Positions 33,311 to 41,393 of a stretch of DNA of 64,000 nucleotides are shown piece by piece. The stretch covers positions 1 to 64,000 of the forward strand of contig CAMHKQ010000006.1 of NCBI GenBank assembly GCA_946185745.1, given 5' to 3'. Each line of letters opens with the position of its first letter. Position 1 is the first letter of the stretch. Source of the DNA: an uncultured Bacteroidales bacterium (GTDB lineage Bacteria; Bacteroidota; Bacteroidia; Bacteroidales; UBA932). A program made the position numbers and the translations under genes. The notes under the pieces were generated by a model that did no database searches, was not told the DNA's origin, and saw only the letters and a list, made by a program, of their open reading frames with translations.

Positions 33311-34236
33311 ATCTTTGAGATTGAATCTGTAAACATTATTATGCCCTCCTCGAGGCTGGTGGAATGGAAATCGATGAGGGAGCCTATCTTCGAGCAGTCG
33401 AGCACTATGGAATCCACGTCTACGGTGCGTTTGTCGACGTATTCCACTTTGAGCGGCCTGTCAAGGTGAGCACCCAGGATGGAGAGCACCTCGTTCACCT
33501 GATAACCCTTCCCGCTGCCGACGTTCACCGTCTCGCAGGAAACTCCTTTCTCTATGAGCCGGAACACTGCATCAGTGAGGTCATCCACATAAATGTAGTC
33601 CCTTACGGCCTTGCCGTCGCCCCATATCTGCAGGGCTTCTCCTTCGAGTGCCTTGCCGGCTGCGACTGCTATCAGCCCCTGTTTCCCGCCCGGCTTCTGG
33701 CCGGGGCCGTATGCGTTAGACGGCCGCACGATAAGGTAGTCCAGCCCGGAACGGCGGTGCTCGAAGTATACCAGGTCTTCGATTATGCTTTTGGACAGGC
33801 CGTAGTAAGAGATGGGCTTGCGTATGTCGTCTTCGCGGTGGGGGCGTCCGCCGTTGTTGCCGTATACCGTTCCGCCGGAAGAGAAGAAGACGAGTTTCAC
33901 CTTCTTTTCGGCACAGAGCCTGAAGAGGCTTGCGGAAGGACTGATGATGCGATCGGTCTCTCGGCGGAAATGCTCGAGTGAACTGCCCGGAATCATGGTG
34001 GAAACCAGGTGGGCGGCTACAACAACCCCGTAGCGGTCAATGACATCCGCAATCAGGGCGGTGTCGTCCAGAGTGCCGCGGACGAGCTCTATCCTGCCTG
34101 CGAACGGCTCGAGCCTCGAGAGGTCGGCGGTTTCGGGTTCGAGCACCACCACCCTCCAGCCTTTATCGCTGAGGTATTTCCTTACCAGTGACGCGCCTAT
34201 GAATCCGGCGCCGCCTATGATCAGTATCGTCTGCAT
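33307..34236 (-). CDS. NAD-dependent nucleotide-sugar epimerase/dehydratase (SDR)
   Basis: A 309-residue extended SDR. Cofactor loop GGAGFIGASLV (8-18), the SSGGTVYG segment (about 119-126), catalytic YYGLSK (about 143-148), and RPSNAYGPGQKP. The pattern resembles UDP-glucose 4-epimerases. It likely makes one of the NDP-sugars for this operon; the exact substrate is unknown. It overlaps the GT2 gene upstream by 16 bases. Confidence 0.9.
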   Translation of the reverse strand: MQTILIIGGAGFIGASLVRKYLSDKGWRVVVLEPETADLSRLEPFAGRIELVRGTLDDTALIADVIDRYGVVVAAHLVSTMIPGSSLEHFRRETDRIISPSASLFRLCAEKKVKLVFFSSGGTVYGNNGGRPHREDDIRKPISYYGLSKSIIEDLVYFEHRRSGLDYLIVRPSNAYGPGQKPGGKQGLIAVAAGKALEGEALQIWGDGKAVRDYIYVDDLTDAVFRLIEKGVSCETVNVGSGKGYQVNEVLSILGAHLDRPLKVEYVDKRTVDVDSIVLDCSKIGSLIDFHSTSLEEGIIMFTDSISKI

Positions 34237-35243
34237 AATCTTCTTTCAAAAAAGTGGGTGGCGCTTATCAGGCGTCCGAGTACTTTTGTTATCCGGCGGT
34301 CCTCCGCAGCTTCGCGCCCGTCCCGGGGAAGCTCAAGGCCGCTGAAATCCACTTCGGGATACTCCGCAGGGTACCGTTCTTTTATCATGGTCCTCAAATG
34401 CCCGTTGAAGTACCTTGCAAATGCTTTTTTCCATCGGGCGGGCAGGTGAAGCTGCGTCCCCGTCCATTCTTTCAGCGGCTGACAGGTGCGCATGAAGGCC
34501 AGAAGCGTCTCCAGTTTCTGCGACTCGTTGATGCTCCAGCGGTACATGCAGAGCGGCTGGTCGTAGCGGTACACGCGCAGCTTTTTTGCCGCGAGCACGT
34601 TGAAATAGTAGTCGGCCGAAGGGTAGCCTTCTTCACTCCACCCGCCCAGGGCGACGACCGCGTCTCTGCGGAACAGCACGCCGGTGGGGGCGTCGGGATT
34701 GCTCGGGAGATAGTCGCACATGCGGAGCCTGAAAACGGGCTGCGGCATCAGTTCTGGATAATCGATGTCATCGTCCGAAAAACGCTTCTTCTTCGGGTAG
34801 AGGCAGTCGATTCCAGGCTTGTCCGACACAATCCGCATGCATCTGGAAAGGAACTCCGGGTGAAGCAGGTCGTCGTCGTGCACCATAACGAAATAATCGC
34901 TCTTGCAGAGCTCCACGATTCGGTTCCAGTTGCCCGTCATGCCGAGGTTCGCAGCGTGCTTGTAATAGACTGTCCTGGGCGAGGCGAGCGAGCGAACGTA
35001 CTCTTCCGTTTCGTCGCCTCGTTCCGGGTTGTTGTCGCAGATGAGTATGTCGTAATCGTCGAAACCCTTCTGGGCCAGGGCGCTTTCCACTGTTGCCCTG
35101 AGGGTGACGGTGCGTTTGTATGTTGGAATGGCTATAGTTACCTTATGGGGCACGGGAGTGCCGCACACCGGAATGGAAGGGGTCCCGGAGTAACGCGCGA
35201 AGTTGTCGTGCGGGGTCATGAGCCACTTAATGTCCTTTTCCAT
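34221..35243 (-). CDS. Glycosyltransferase family 2
   Basis: A 340-residue GT2 enzyme. Features: KVTIAIPTYKRTVTLRATVE (about 34-53), ILICDNNPERGDE, ANLGMTGNWNRIVE, and the metal site YFVMVHDDDLLHPEF (about 116-130). The order is typical of polysaccharide-locus GT2 enzymes. It overlaps the flippase gene by 17 bases and the SDR gene by 16 bases, indicating coupled translation. Donor sugar unknown. Confidence 0.9.
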   Translation of the reverse strand: MEKDIKWLMTPHDNFARYSGTPSIPVCGTPVPHKVTIAIPTYKRTVTLRATVESALAQKGFDDYDILICDNNPERGDETEEYVRSLASPRTVYYKHAANLGMTGNWNRIVELCKSDYFVMVHDDDLLHPEFLSRCMRIVSDKPGIDCLYPKKKRFSDDDIDYPELMPQPVFRLRMCDYLPSNPDAPTGVLFRRDAVVALGGWSEEGYPSADYYFNVLAAKKLRVYRYDQPLCMYRWSINESQKLETLLAFMRTCQPLKEWTGTQLHLPARWKKAFARYFNGHLRTMIKERYPAEYPEVDFSGLELPRDGREAAEDRRITKVLGRLISATHFFERRLCRRY

Positions 35244-36642
35244 TCTTCAGTGTTTTAAGATGGTTGAATCCGTACTGCACGAAGCGCGGCAGGCTCACGT
35301 TCAGGTCTTTCAGCACCCAGCGGGGCCAGTACCAGTTGTTGTAGCAGAGCTGCACGATGCCCTGGACGAGTACGACTCCCCACAGGCCCAGTGAAGTGAA
35401 CTGGAGCGAGAGGAATGTGAGCAGGGCGATTATGCCCCCGCTGATGAGCCCGGCTGCCACGAAGGGAACTTCGTTCTTGGTGGTGATCAGCGAGGCGAAG
35501 AGGCTGTGGTTGCCCTCCAGGGCTGTCACCAGCAGGTAGACGGCGCAAATAGATGCGGCCGGCAGATGCGTTTTCGAGTGGATGAGCGAAAGCGCCGGTT
35601 CCCCCAGGAATACCACTGCCAGCGTGCCCGCGATGAAGACTACCCAGTAGACCAGCATCGAAAACGAGAACAGCCCCTTCAGCTCTTCCGTCTGCCCGGT
35701 CACCCGGTAATTCGAGAACGCGGGCATGTAGGAATTCGTCAGGATAACCGCCACGCCGGAAATGATGGCGGACATCTGGATGAGCAGGCCGAAGCTGCCG
35801 GATACCGCCAGCGGAAGGTACAGCCCGACCAGGAAGAGTCCGAGCTTGTTGATGGCGTATGACCCGACCAGGTTGATGCCCAGCTTGCGGGCGTTGAACC
35901 AGATGGTGCGGAAGGTCTCGGAAATCTCTTCCTTCGAGATGGCAAATGCGGTTTTTGCCTTGAGCTCGGGGGTGAAATACACCTTGTAGCAGTAGAAGCG
36001 CTGCACGAACGGGGCGAGCAGGTTCGCTATCACTACGGAAAACAGCCCCATGCCCATGTAGAGCATCGCAACGCTGAGTGCAATCTGCGCTACCCTTGTC
36101 ATGATGGTGGCCTTGCTGGATTCCTCTATCATGCCGCTGCCGGTGAGCAGGGTGGTGTAGTAGGAATAATAGAAGTTGAAGAAAACCGACACGGAGTAGA
36201 TGAGCCAGATCCACAGGGAGCCTGGAACGCTCGTGAATCCGTCGGTAACGAAATAAATGTAAACCGTGCCTGCGGTGAGCATTATGGCCAGGGCTGCCAG
36301 GGACAGGCGGCTGTACACCTTCCTGGCGGTCTTCAGCAGCACAGCCAGCAGGCGGTAGTTCACCTCGCCGCTCTCATTGTGCTCCACTCCTTCCTTCAGA
36401 AGGGTCTGGGCGCCGCTGCTCACATATGAGAAATTCCGCCCGAACTGGGGACCGAAGCCGAAGTCGATGAGCATCACGATGCTGCTCACGGTGGCCATGA
36501 GGTAGTTCATGCCAACCTCTTCCGGCGACAGCATATGCAGGACGAAAGGCATTATGATGAGGCCCGTGGCCAGAGAGAAGAACTTGGCCACATAGCTCCA
36601 TGTAATGTCTTTCCTGGATATGTTTATGTTGGTCCGGGGCAT
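35227..36642 (-). CDS. Wzx-like polysaccharide flippase
   Basis: About 12-14 membrane segments over 471 residues. The N-terminus (DITWSYVAKFFSLATGLIIM, FVLHMLSPEEVGMNYLMATV) is typical of MOP-superfamily lipid-linked oligosaccharide flippases. It would move the undecaprenyl-linked repeat unit to the periplasm. No polymerase or chain-length regulator accompanies it in this operon. The start overlaps the epimerase stop by one base. Confidence 0.9.
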   Translation of the reverse strand: MPRTNINISRKDITWSYVAKFFSLATGLIIMPFVLHMLSPEEVGMNYLMATVSSIVMLIDFGFGPQFGRNFSYVSSGAQTLLKEGVEHNESGEVNYRLLAVLLKTARKVYSRLSLAALAIMLTAGTVYIYFVTDGFTSVPGSLWIWLIYSVSVFFNFYYSYYTTLLTGSGMIEESSKATIMTRVAQIALSVAMLYMGMGLFSVVIANLLAPFVQRFYCYKVYFTPELKAKTAFAISKEEISETFRTIWFNARKLGINLVGSYAINKLGLFLVGLYLPLAVSGSFGLLIQMSAIISGVAVILTNSYMPAFSNYRVTGQTEELKGLFSFSMLVYWVVFIAGTLAVVFLGEPALSLIHSKTHLPAASICAVYLLVTALEGNHSLFASLITTKNEVPFVAAGLISGGIIALLTFLSLQFTSLGLWGVVLVQGIVQLCYNNWYWPRWVLKDLNVSLPRFVQYGFNHLKTLKNGKGH

Positions 36643-37178
36643 CAGAAAGGAGATACGAAATCTTTCAGTTCAGGGAATGTGAGGTCGCGTCCGGAGCGGA
36701 TGGGGGAGTCTGCGCCCCAGTCGAATCCGAATGAAAATGCGTCTATGCCTGAGTCGAGCTCCCTGTCGTAAGGGGCGGTCTGCGCGTAGTTGCAGACGGT
36801 GCCTTCTTCAAGCGAGAGGAAGCCGTGGGCGAAGCCCTTGGTGATGAAGAGAAACCTGCCGTTTTCGGCGTCGAGTTCGGTGGAGAAGGCTTTGCCGCAT
36901 GTCGGTGAATTTTTCCGGAGGTCCAGGACGACGTCGAGGATGCGGCCGCTGCTGACATACACCAGTTTGTCGCAGTCCGCCGGCGGGAGCTGGAAATGCA
37001 TGCCCCTGAGGACATTTTTCCGGTTCACGGAATAGTAGAATTCGCTGAAGCCGAACGTCAGCCAGTTTTCCATGAAGAAGGCCCTGCTGAAGGGTTTCAT
37101 GAAGCTGCCGCGTTCATCCTTGAAAACGTTGTTTTCGAGGATGTACAGCCCTGAGAACGATGTTTTTTCGATTGTCAT
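36642..37178 (-). CDS. RfbC-like cupin sugar epimerase (possible CDP-linked 3- or 5-epimerase)
   Basis: A 178-residue protein of the dTDP-4-dehydrorhamnose 3,5-epimerase family: FKDERGSFMKPFSR, NVLRGMHFQLPP with the catalytic-type His (about 61-63), YVSSGRILDVVLDLRKNSP and FITKGFAHGFLSLEE. No other dTDP-rhamnose genes are nearby, while rfbF/G/H are, so the substrate is more likely a CDP-4-keto-dideoxyhexose, as for AscE in the ascarylose pathway. This reassignment is inference from context. Confidence 0.87.
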   Translation of the reverse strand: MTIEKTSFSGLYILENNVFKDERGSFMKPFSRAFFMENWLTFGFSEFYYSVNRKNVLRGMHFQLPPADCDKLVYVSSGRILDVVLDLRKNSPTCGKAFSTELDAENGRFLFITKGFAHGFLSLEEGTVCNYAQTAPYDRELDSGIDAFSFGFDWGADSPIRSGRDLTFPELKDFVSPF

Positions 37179-38092
37179 TTCCCTATGGTTTTAAGCCATT
37201 CCATCGTTAATTTCGTACCTTCGGCAAAGCCGATGCCGGCCTTGAAGCCGCAGTCTTCCAGAAGGGGAGAGGGGTCGTATGCCGACAGGGGAAGGACGGC
37301 GCCGGAGTATGGCACGTCTCCGAAATGCGGGTCGGTTCCGGGGGCGCAGGAAGACAGCATCTCCAGGATGAATTCCCTGAGCGGGCGGGCGTTGCCGCTG
37401 CCTATTACGTATTCGCAGAAGGGACGGCCCTTTTCTGCGGCCAGGAAGAACGCCCTGGCGACGTCGCTGACGTACACGAAGTCGTAGTTCTGCGTGCCCG
37501 ACGTGAATTCGAGCTGCTCTCCGGCGATGATTTTCCTGAGCGTGGTGTTCACGAACCTCGGGGACAGTTCCCCGACGCCGTAGGCGTTGGTAATGACGGG
37601 CCAGACGAGTTCGATGCCGGTTTCTGCGGCCGCCACTTTGCACATGCCGTGGGCGAGGAATTTCGCGAGGCTGTAAATGTTGTTCATGCCCGGCCTGGCG
37701 CCCTGTGCGTGGACGGAACTCTCCACCTCGTATTCCATTATGCTGCCTGCCCCGACGAACCTGGAACAGCCCAGTTCCTTCGATGCCCTGAGACAGTCCA
37801 CGGTGTTCCGGACGTTCTGCATCTGCAGGTCGTAATCGGCCCTTGCCGGCCCTGCGGAGCCCGCCCATGCGAAATGGACGAAGGTGTCGAAGCTGCCGCG
37901 CCCGGCCAGGGAAAGCAGAGCTGAGGTGTCGGCGATGTCGCACTGCAGGTATTCCAGGTTCCTGTGGGGCTTCAGACGCGCCGGAACCGGGGCGATGTCC
38001 AGGGCGAGTACATGCTTTCCCCTGTCCAGGAACTCCTGTACCGTGTAACTGCCGACAAAACCGTCGGCGCCGCTTATGATTACTTTCTCCAT
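37175..38092 (-). CDS. SDR-family CDP-sugar reductase/synthase (abequose/paratose synthase-like)
   Basis: A 305-residue extended SDR. Cofactor loop SGADGFVGSYTV (about 7-18), core VHFAWAGSAGPARADY, and catalytic YSLAKFLAHGM (Tyr-x3-Lys). In this position, after rfbG-rfbH-rfbF, SDR proteins reduce the 4-keto group of CDP-4-keto-3,6-dideoxyhexose to abequose, paratose or ascarylose. The stereochemistry cannot be read. The start is ATG at 38092; the longer open frame upstream is rfbF in another frame. It overlaps its neighbours by one and four bases. Confidence 0.87.
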   Translation of the reverse strand: MEKVIISGADGFVGSYTVQEFLDRGKHVLALDIAPVPARLKPHRNLEYLQCDIADTSALLSLAGRGSFDTFVHFAWAGSAGPARADYDLQMQNVRNTVDCLRASKELGCSRFVGAGSIMEYEVESSVHAQGARPGMNNIYSLAKFLAHGMCKVAAAETGIELVWPVITNAYGVGELSPRFVNTTLRKIIAGEQLEFTSGTQNYDFVYVSDVARAFFLAAEKGRPFCEYVIGSGNARPLREFILEMLSSCAPGTDPHFGDVPYSGAVLPLSAYDPSPLLEDCGFKAGIGFAEGTKLTMEWLKTIGK

Positions 38093-38889
38093 CAGATGTT
38101 CGGGACTTCCTGCTCCCACTTTTTCCACGGGGCCATGCCCGCCTTGAGCAGGGATTCCAGCTTTTCCTTTTCGCGAAGGTTGTCCATGCACTGCCAGAAG
38201 CCTTCGTGGACGTACGACATCAGCTGCCCTTCGGCGGCGAGCCTTTCGAGGGGCTCGCGCTCCAGCACGCAGTCGTCCCCGCCCAGGTAATCGAAGATTT
38301 CGGGCTGGAAGACCATGTAGCCTGCATTGATGGGGGATCGGTCGCCCAGGCTCTTCTCGCGGAACGAAGTGACCGCGAAGTCGCCGCCTATGTTGAGGAC
38401 GCCTTTCTCCTGGGCCAGCTTCACTGCCGTGAGGGTCGCAATCTTGCCGTGTTTCCTGTGGAACTCCAGGAGCTTGTCGATATCCACGTCGCAGACCCCG
38501 TCGCCGTAGGTCATGAAGAAGGGTTCGTTTCCCACATAATCGCGGATGCGGGCGATGCGGCCACCGGTCATGGTGTTGTAGCCGGTGTCGACCACGGTGA
38601 CCTTCCAGGGCTCGCAGCGGCTCGAATGGACGGTCATCTCGTTCTTTCCGTCGCGGAAATCGAAGCTGACGTCGCTGTTGTGGAGGAAGTAGTTGGCGAA
38701 CCATTCCTTGATGTATTCCTGCCTGTATCCGGCGCAGATTATGAATTCGGTATGGCCGTAATGGGCATACTCTTTCATGATGTGCCACAGGATCGGCTTC
38801 CCGCCGATTTCAATCATCGGCTTGGGCTTGAACTGGCTTTCTTCGCTGATGCGGGTGCCGAAACCGCCTGCAAGAAGGACGACTTTCAT
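38092..38889 (-). CDS. rfbF: Glucose-1-phosphate cytidylyltransferase
   Basis: A 265-residue enzyme making CDP-glucose from CTP and glucose 1-phosphate. The nucleotide loop is LAGGFGTRISEESQFKPKPM (6-25); MTYGDGVCDVDI carries the metal Asp; NAGYMVFQPEIFDYL and EGFWQCMDNLREKEKLE are typical. Length matches the family closely. It is the first step of the CDP-3,6-dideoxyhexose pathway encoded by this operon. One base separates it from the rfbH stop. Confidence 0.96.
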   Translation of the reverse strand: MKVVLLAGGFGTRISEESQFKPKPMIEIGGKPILWHIMKEYAHYGHTEFIICAGYRQEYIKEWFANYFLHNSDVSFDFRDGKNEMTVHSSRCEPWKVTVVDTGYNTMTGGRIARIRDYVGNEPFFMTYGDGVCDVDIDKLLEFHRKHGKIATLTAVKLAQEKGVLNIGGDFAVTSFREKSLGDRSPINAGYMVFQPEIFDYLGGDDCVLEREPLERLAAEGQLMSYVHEGFWQCMDNLREKEKLESLLKAGMAPWKKWEQEVPNI

Positions 38890-38890
38890 A

Positions 38891-40231
38891 CTATCGTGAG
38901 TTTGTGAATTCTATTATCTTGTCTGCCATGTACCGGAGTTTCTCTTCGGTCATGCCGGGATAGACTCCGATCCAGAACGTGTCGTTCATGATGCGGTCGG
39001 TGACGCCGAGGCTCCCGGCCACGCGGTAATCCCTGCCTTCCTCATACGCCTCGAAAGCCGGGTGCCTGACGAGGTTGCCGGCGAACAGGTTGCGGGTCTG
39101 TATCTTGTTGTTTTCGAGGAATTTAGTGAGTTCGGTGCGGGTGAATCCGGCATCCTTTTTCACCGTGATGAGGAAGCCGAACCAGCTCGGGCGCGAGTTC
39201 TTTTCAGGCTCGGGGAGGATGATGCCCCGGGCGCCATCCAGCCTGCTCCGGAGGAAGTCGAAGTTGGCCCGCCTCCGCGCCACTATGACGTCGAGCTTTT
39301 CCAGCTGCGCGCAGCCGATGGCGGCCTGCAGGTCGGTGGCCTTGAGGTTGAAGCCCATGTGGCTGTAGACGTATTTGTGGTCGTACCCCTGCGGCAGCTC
39401 CCCGAACTGGCCGGTGAACCTCCGGCCGCAGGTGTTGTCGACGCCGCCGACGCACCAGCATTCGCGGCCCCAGTCGCGCAGCGACCTGATTATCTTGTAG
39501 AGCAGGGGATCTGAAGTATAGACGGCGCCGCCCTCGCCCATGGTCATATGGTGCGGGGGATAGAAGCTGCTGGTGCCGATGTGGCCGATTGTTCCCGTCT
39601 TTTTCCATCCGCCGTCTATCTTGTATTCCGAACCCAGGGCGTCGCAGTTGTCTTCGATGAGCCAGAGCCCGTGGGAACGGCAGAAGTCCATTACGGCCTG
39701 CAGGTTGAACGGGTTGCCGAGGCTGTGGGCGATCATGACCGCCCTGGTGCGGGAGCTGAGGGCCTCTTCGAGGCGGGTGACGTCTATGTTGTACTCGGGG
39801 ATGGTCATGTCCACGAACACCGGCACCGCTCCGAACTGGACTATGGCGGACACGGTGGTGGGGAAGCCTGCGGCTACCGTTATGACCTCGTCACCCCTGC
39901 GTATCCTCTTGTCTCCCAGCTCTTTGGAGGTGAGCGCGTGGAAGGCGAGCAGGTTGGCCGAGGAGCCGGAGTTGCACAAGGCGCAGTATTTCACTCCCAG
40001 CCATTCGGCGAAGTTCCGCTCGAATTTGCCTGCCCACGGCCCCGCGGTAAGCCAGAAGTCGAGGGAGGCGTCCACCAGGTTCACCATCTCTTCGTCGTCG
40101 AAGAAACGGCCGCCGTAGTTGATGCGGGTCTTGCCCGGAACGAAAACGCCCTTTTCCGGGGCGTGGACCTCGCGGTAGTATTCCCTGGTGAGTTCCAGGA
40201 TCCTGGCTTTCAGCTCTTCTTTCTTGCTCAT
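38891..40231 (-). CDS. rfbH: CDP-4-keto-6-deoxyglucose 3-dehydrase (E1)
   Basis: A 446-residue PLP enzyme of the aminotransferase fold that removes the C3 hydroxyl of CDP-4-keto-6-deoxyglucose. The aminotransferase Lys is replaced by His in SFYPPHHMTMGEGG (His227), the hallmark of E1. A cysteine cluster (Cys196, Cys258, Cys260, Cys268) can hold the [2Fe-2S] centre. The enzyme needs the E3 reductase (RfbI/AscD), which is not in this window. The start at 40231 (MSKKEELKAR) overlaps the rfbG stop as ATGA; the longer frame from 40270 is rejected. Confidence 0.95.
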   Translation of the reverse strand: MSKKEELKARILELTREYYREVHAPEKGVFVPGKTRINYGGRFFDDEEMVNLVDASLDFWLTAGPWAGKFERNFAEWLGVKYCALCNSGSSANLLAFHALTSKELGDKRIRRGDEVITVAAGFPTTVSAIVQFGAVPVFVDMTIPEYNIDVTRLEEALSSRTRAVMIAHSLGNPFNLQAVMDFCRSHGLWLIEDNCDALGSEYKIDGGWKKTGTIGHIGTSSFYPPHHMTMGEGGAVYTSDPLLYKIIRSLRDWGRECWCVGGVDNTCGRRFTGQFGELPQGYDHKYVYSHMGFNLKATDLQAAIGCAQLEKLDVIVARRRANFDFLRSRLDGARGIILPEPEKNSRPSWFGFLITVKKDAGFTRTELTKFLENNKIQTRNLFAGNLVRHPAFEAYEEGRDYRVAGSLGVTDRIMNDTFWIGVYPGMTEEKLRYMADKIIEFTNSR

Positions 40232-41292
40232 GGAAGTATGGAAGTGAATTCGTCTATCTGTTCCGCGCACATGGCGTAGACGTCGGCGCCGCGGTAACGC
40301 TTGTACCAGTCAACAGTCATGCCAATGCAGCGGTCAATGCTCAGGCGCGGCTTCCAGCCGAGGCGTTCGCCGGCCTTTGTTATGTCCAGTGTGAGCAGCT
40401 GCGCCTCGTGGGGGGCGTTGCTGTCGGATGCGACCTCAAGGGAGCCGGAGCCATAGTGCTCCACCACCTTTTCGGCCACTTCGCGCACCGTGCAGATGCT
40501 CTTTTCATCCGGGCCGAAATTCCAGCCTTCGCAGTACTCCGTGGGGCGCTCCCACATCTTTTCCGCCAGGAGCAGATAGCCTCCGAGCGGCTCCAGCACG
40601 TGCTGCCACGGGCGGACAGCCTTTGGATTGCGGATGGGAATGGGCTTTCCGGCCTCGAGGGCCCTGATGCAGTCGGGGAGGATGCGGTCTGTCGCCCAGT
40701 CGCCTCCGCCTATGACGTTGCCGGCCCTGGCGCTGGCTATGCTTGTATTGTGCTTGATGCCGAAATCTGCCGGATTGAAGAAGCTGCGGCGCCAGGAGGC
40801 GATGGCTATCTCGGCGGCACCCTTGCTGCTGGAATAGGGGTCGTAGCCGCCCATAGGGTCGTCCTCTTTGTATCCGCGGGCCTGTTCGCGGTTCTCGTAG
40901 CATTTGTCGGTGGTAATCATGACGGCGACCTTCACGCTGCCGGCGGCGCGGATGGCCTCCATTACGTTGACGGTGCCCATCACGTTGGTGTCGTAGGTTT
41001 CGGCAGGGATGTCGTAGCTGAGCCTCACCAGGGGCTGCGCGGCTAGGTGGAAAACTATCTCCGGCCTGCAGCGGCGGAAGATGTCTTCCATGGCCGCCCG
41101 GTCGCGTATGTCGGCGCGTATGTCCTCCTTGATCCTGGAGCCGATTCCGCTGAGGACGAAGTTGTCCAGAGGCGTGCCGGGATCGAGGGCGACGCCGTAT
41201 ACTTCGGCGCCCAGCCGGTGAAGCCATATCGCCAGCCACGAACCCTTGAAACCGGTATGTCCGGTAATCAGTACCCTTTTCCCTTCAAACAT
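40228..41292 (-). CDS. rfbG: CDP-glucose 4,6-dehydratase
   Basis: A 354-residue extended SDR giving CDP-4-keto-6-deoxyglucose. Features: RVLITGHTGFKGSWLAIWL (cofactor loop), FHLAAQPLVRLSYDIPAETY, ITTDKCYEN, catalytic YDPYSSSKGAAE, and RAGNVIGGGDWATDRILPD. All are diagnostic for RfbG. An ATG at 41301 would add three residues, but the predicted -7 element ends seven bases before it, so the ATG at 41292 is a better fit. It is the first gene of the eleven-gene operon. Confidence 0.95.
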   Translation of the reverse strand: MFEGKRVLITGHTGFKGSWLAIWLHRLGAEVYGVALDPGTPLDNFVLSGIGSRIKEDIRADIRDRAAMEDIFRRCRPEIVFHLAAQPLVRLSYDIPAETYDTNVMGTVNVMEAIRAAGSVKVAVMITTDKCYENREQARGYKEDDPMGGYDPYSSSKGAAEIAIASWRRSFFNPADFGIKHNTSIASARAGNVIGGGDWATDRILPDCIRALEAGKPIPIRNPKAVRPWQHVLEPLGGYLLLAEKMWERPTEYCEGWNFGPDEKSICTVREVAEKVVEHYGSGSLEVASDSNAPHEAQLLTLDITKAGERLGWKPRLSIDRCIGMTVDWYKRYRGADVYAMCAEQIDEFTSILP

Positions 41293-41307
41293 GTTTTGCA
41301 TATCTCA

Positions 41308-41315
41308 CAAATATA
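41308..41315 (-). promoter_or_regulatory. Predicted -7 element of the dideoxyhexose polysaccharide operon
   Basis: Minus strand reads TATATTTG, 15 bases before the ATG at 41292. All eleven genes downstream overlap or nearly touch, so this may drive the entire operon. No clear -33 element. Confidence 0.55.
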
Positions 41316-41340
41316 CGTAAAAATATTGACTTGCCCATTA

Positions 41341-41359
41341 TTTTGAGGTTTCCTCAAAA
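41341..41359. promoter_or_regulatory. Perfect inverted repeat between divergent operons
   Basis: TTTTGAGG and CCTCAAAA form a perfect 8-base inverted repeat with a three-base loop. It lies 26 bases beyond the rfbG-side -7 element and 34 bases before the transporter ATG. No transcript ends here, so an operator or a leader hairpin is more likely than a terminator. Confidence 0.5.
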
Positions 41360-41393
41360 ATAGTTAACTTGCAAAGTTTTAAACCCTAAACCT

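Noticed and set aside
38093..38788. Upstream extension of the SDR gene at 37175-38092
   Set aside because: The extension is rfbF read in another frame; a good ATG exists at 38092.
41341..41359. Terminator
   Set aside because: It is in a divergent intergenic region where no transcript ends.
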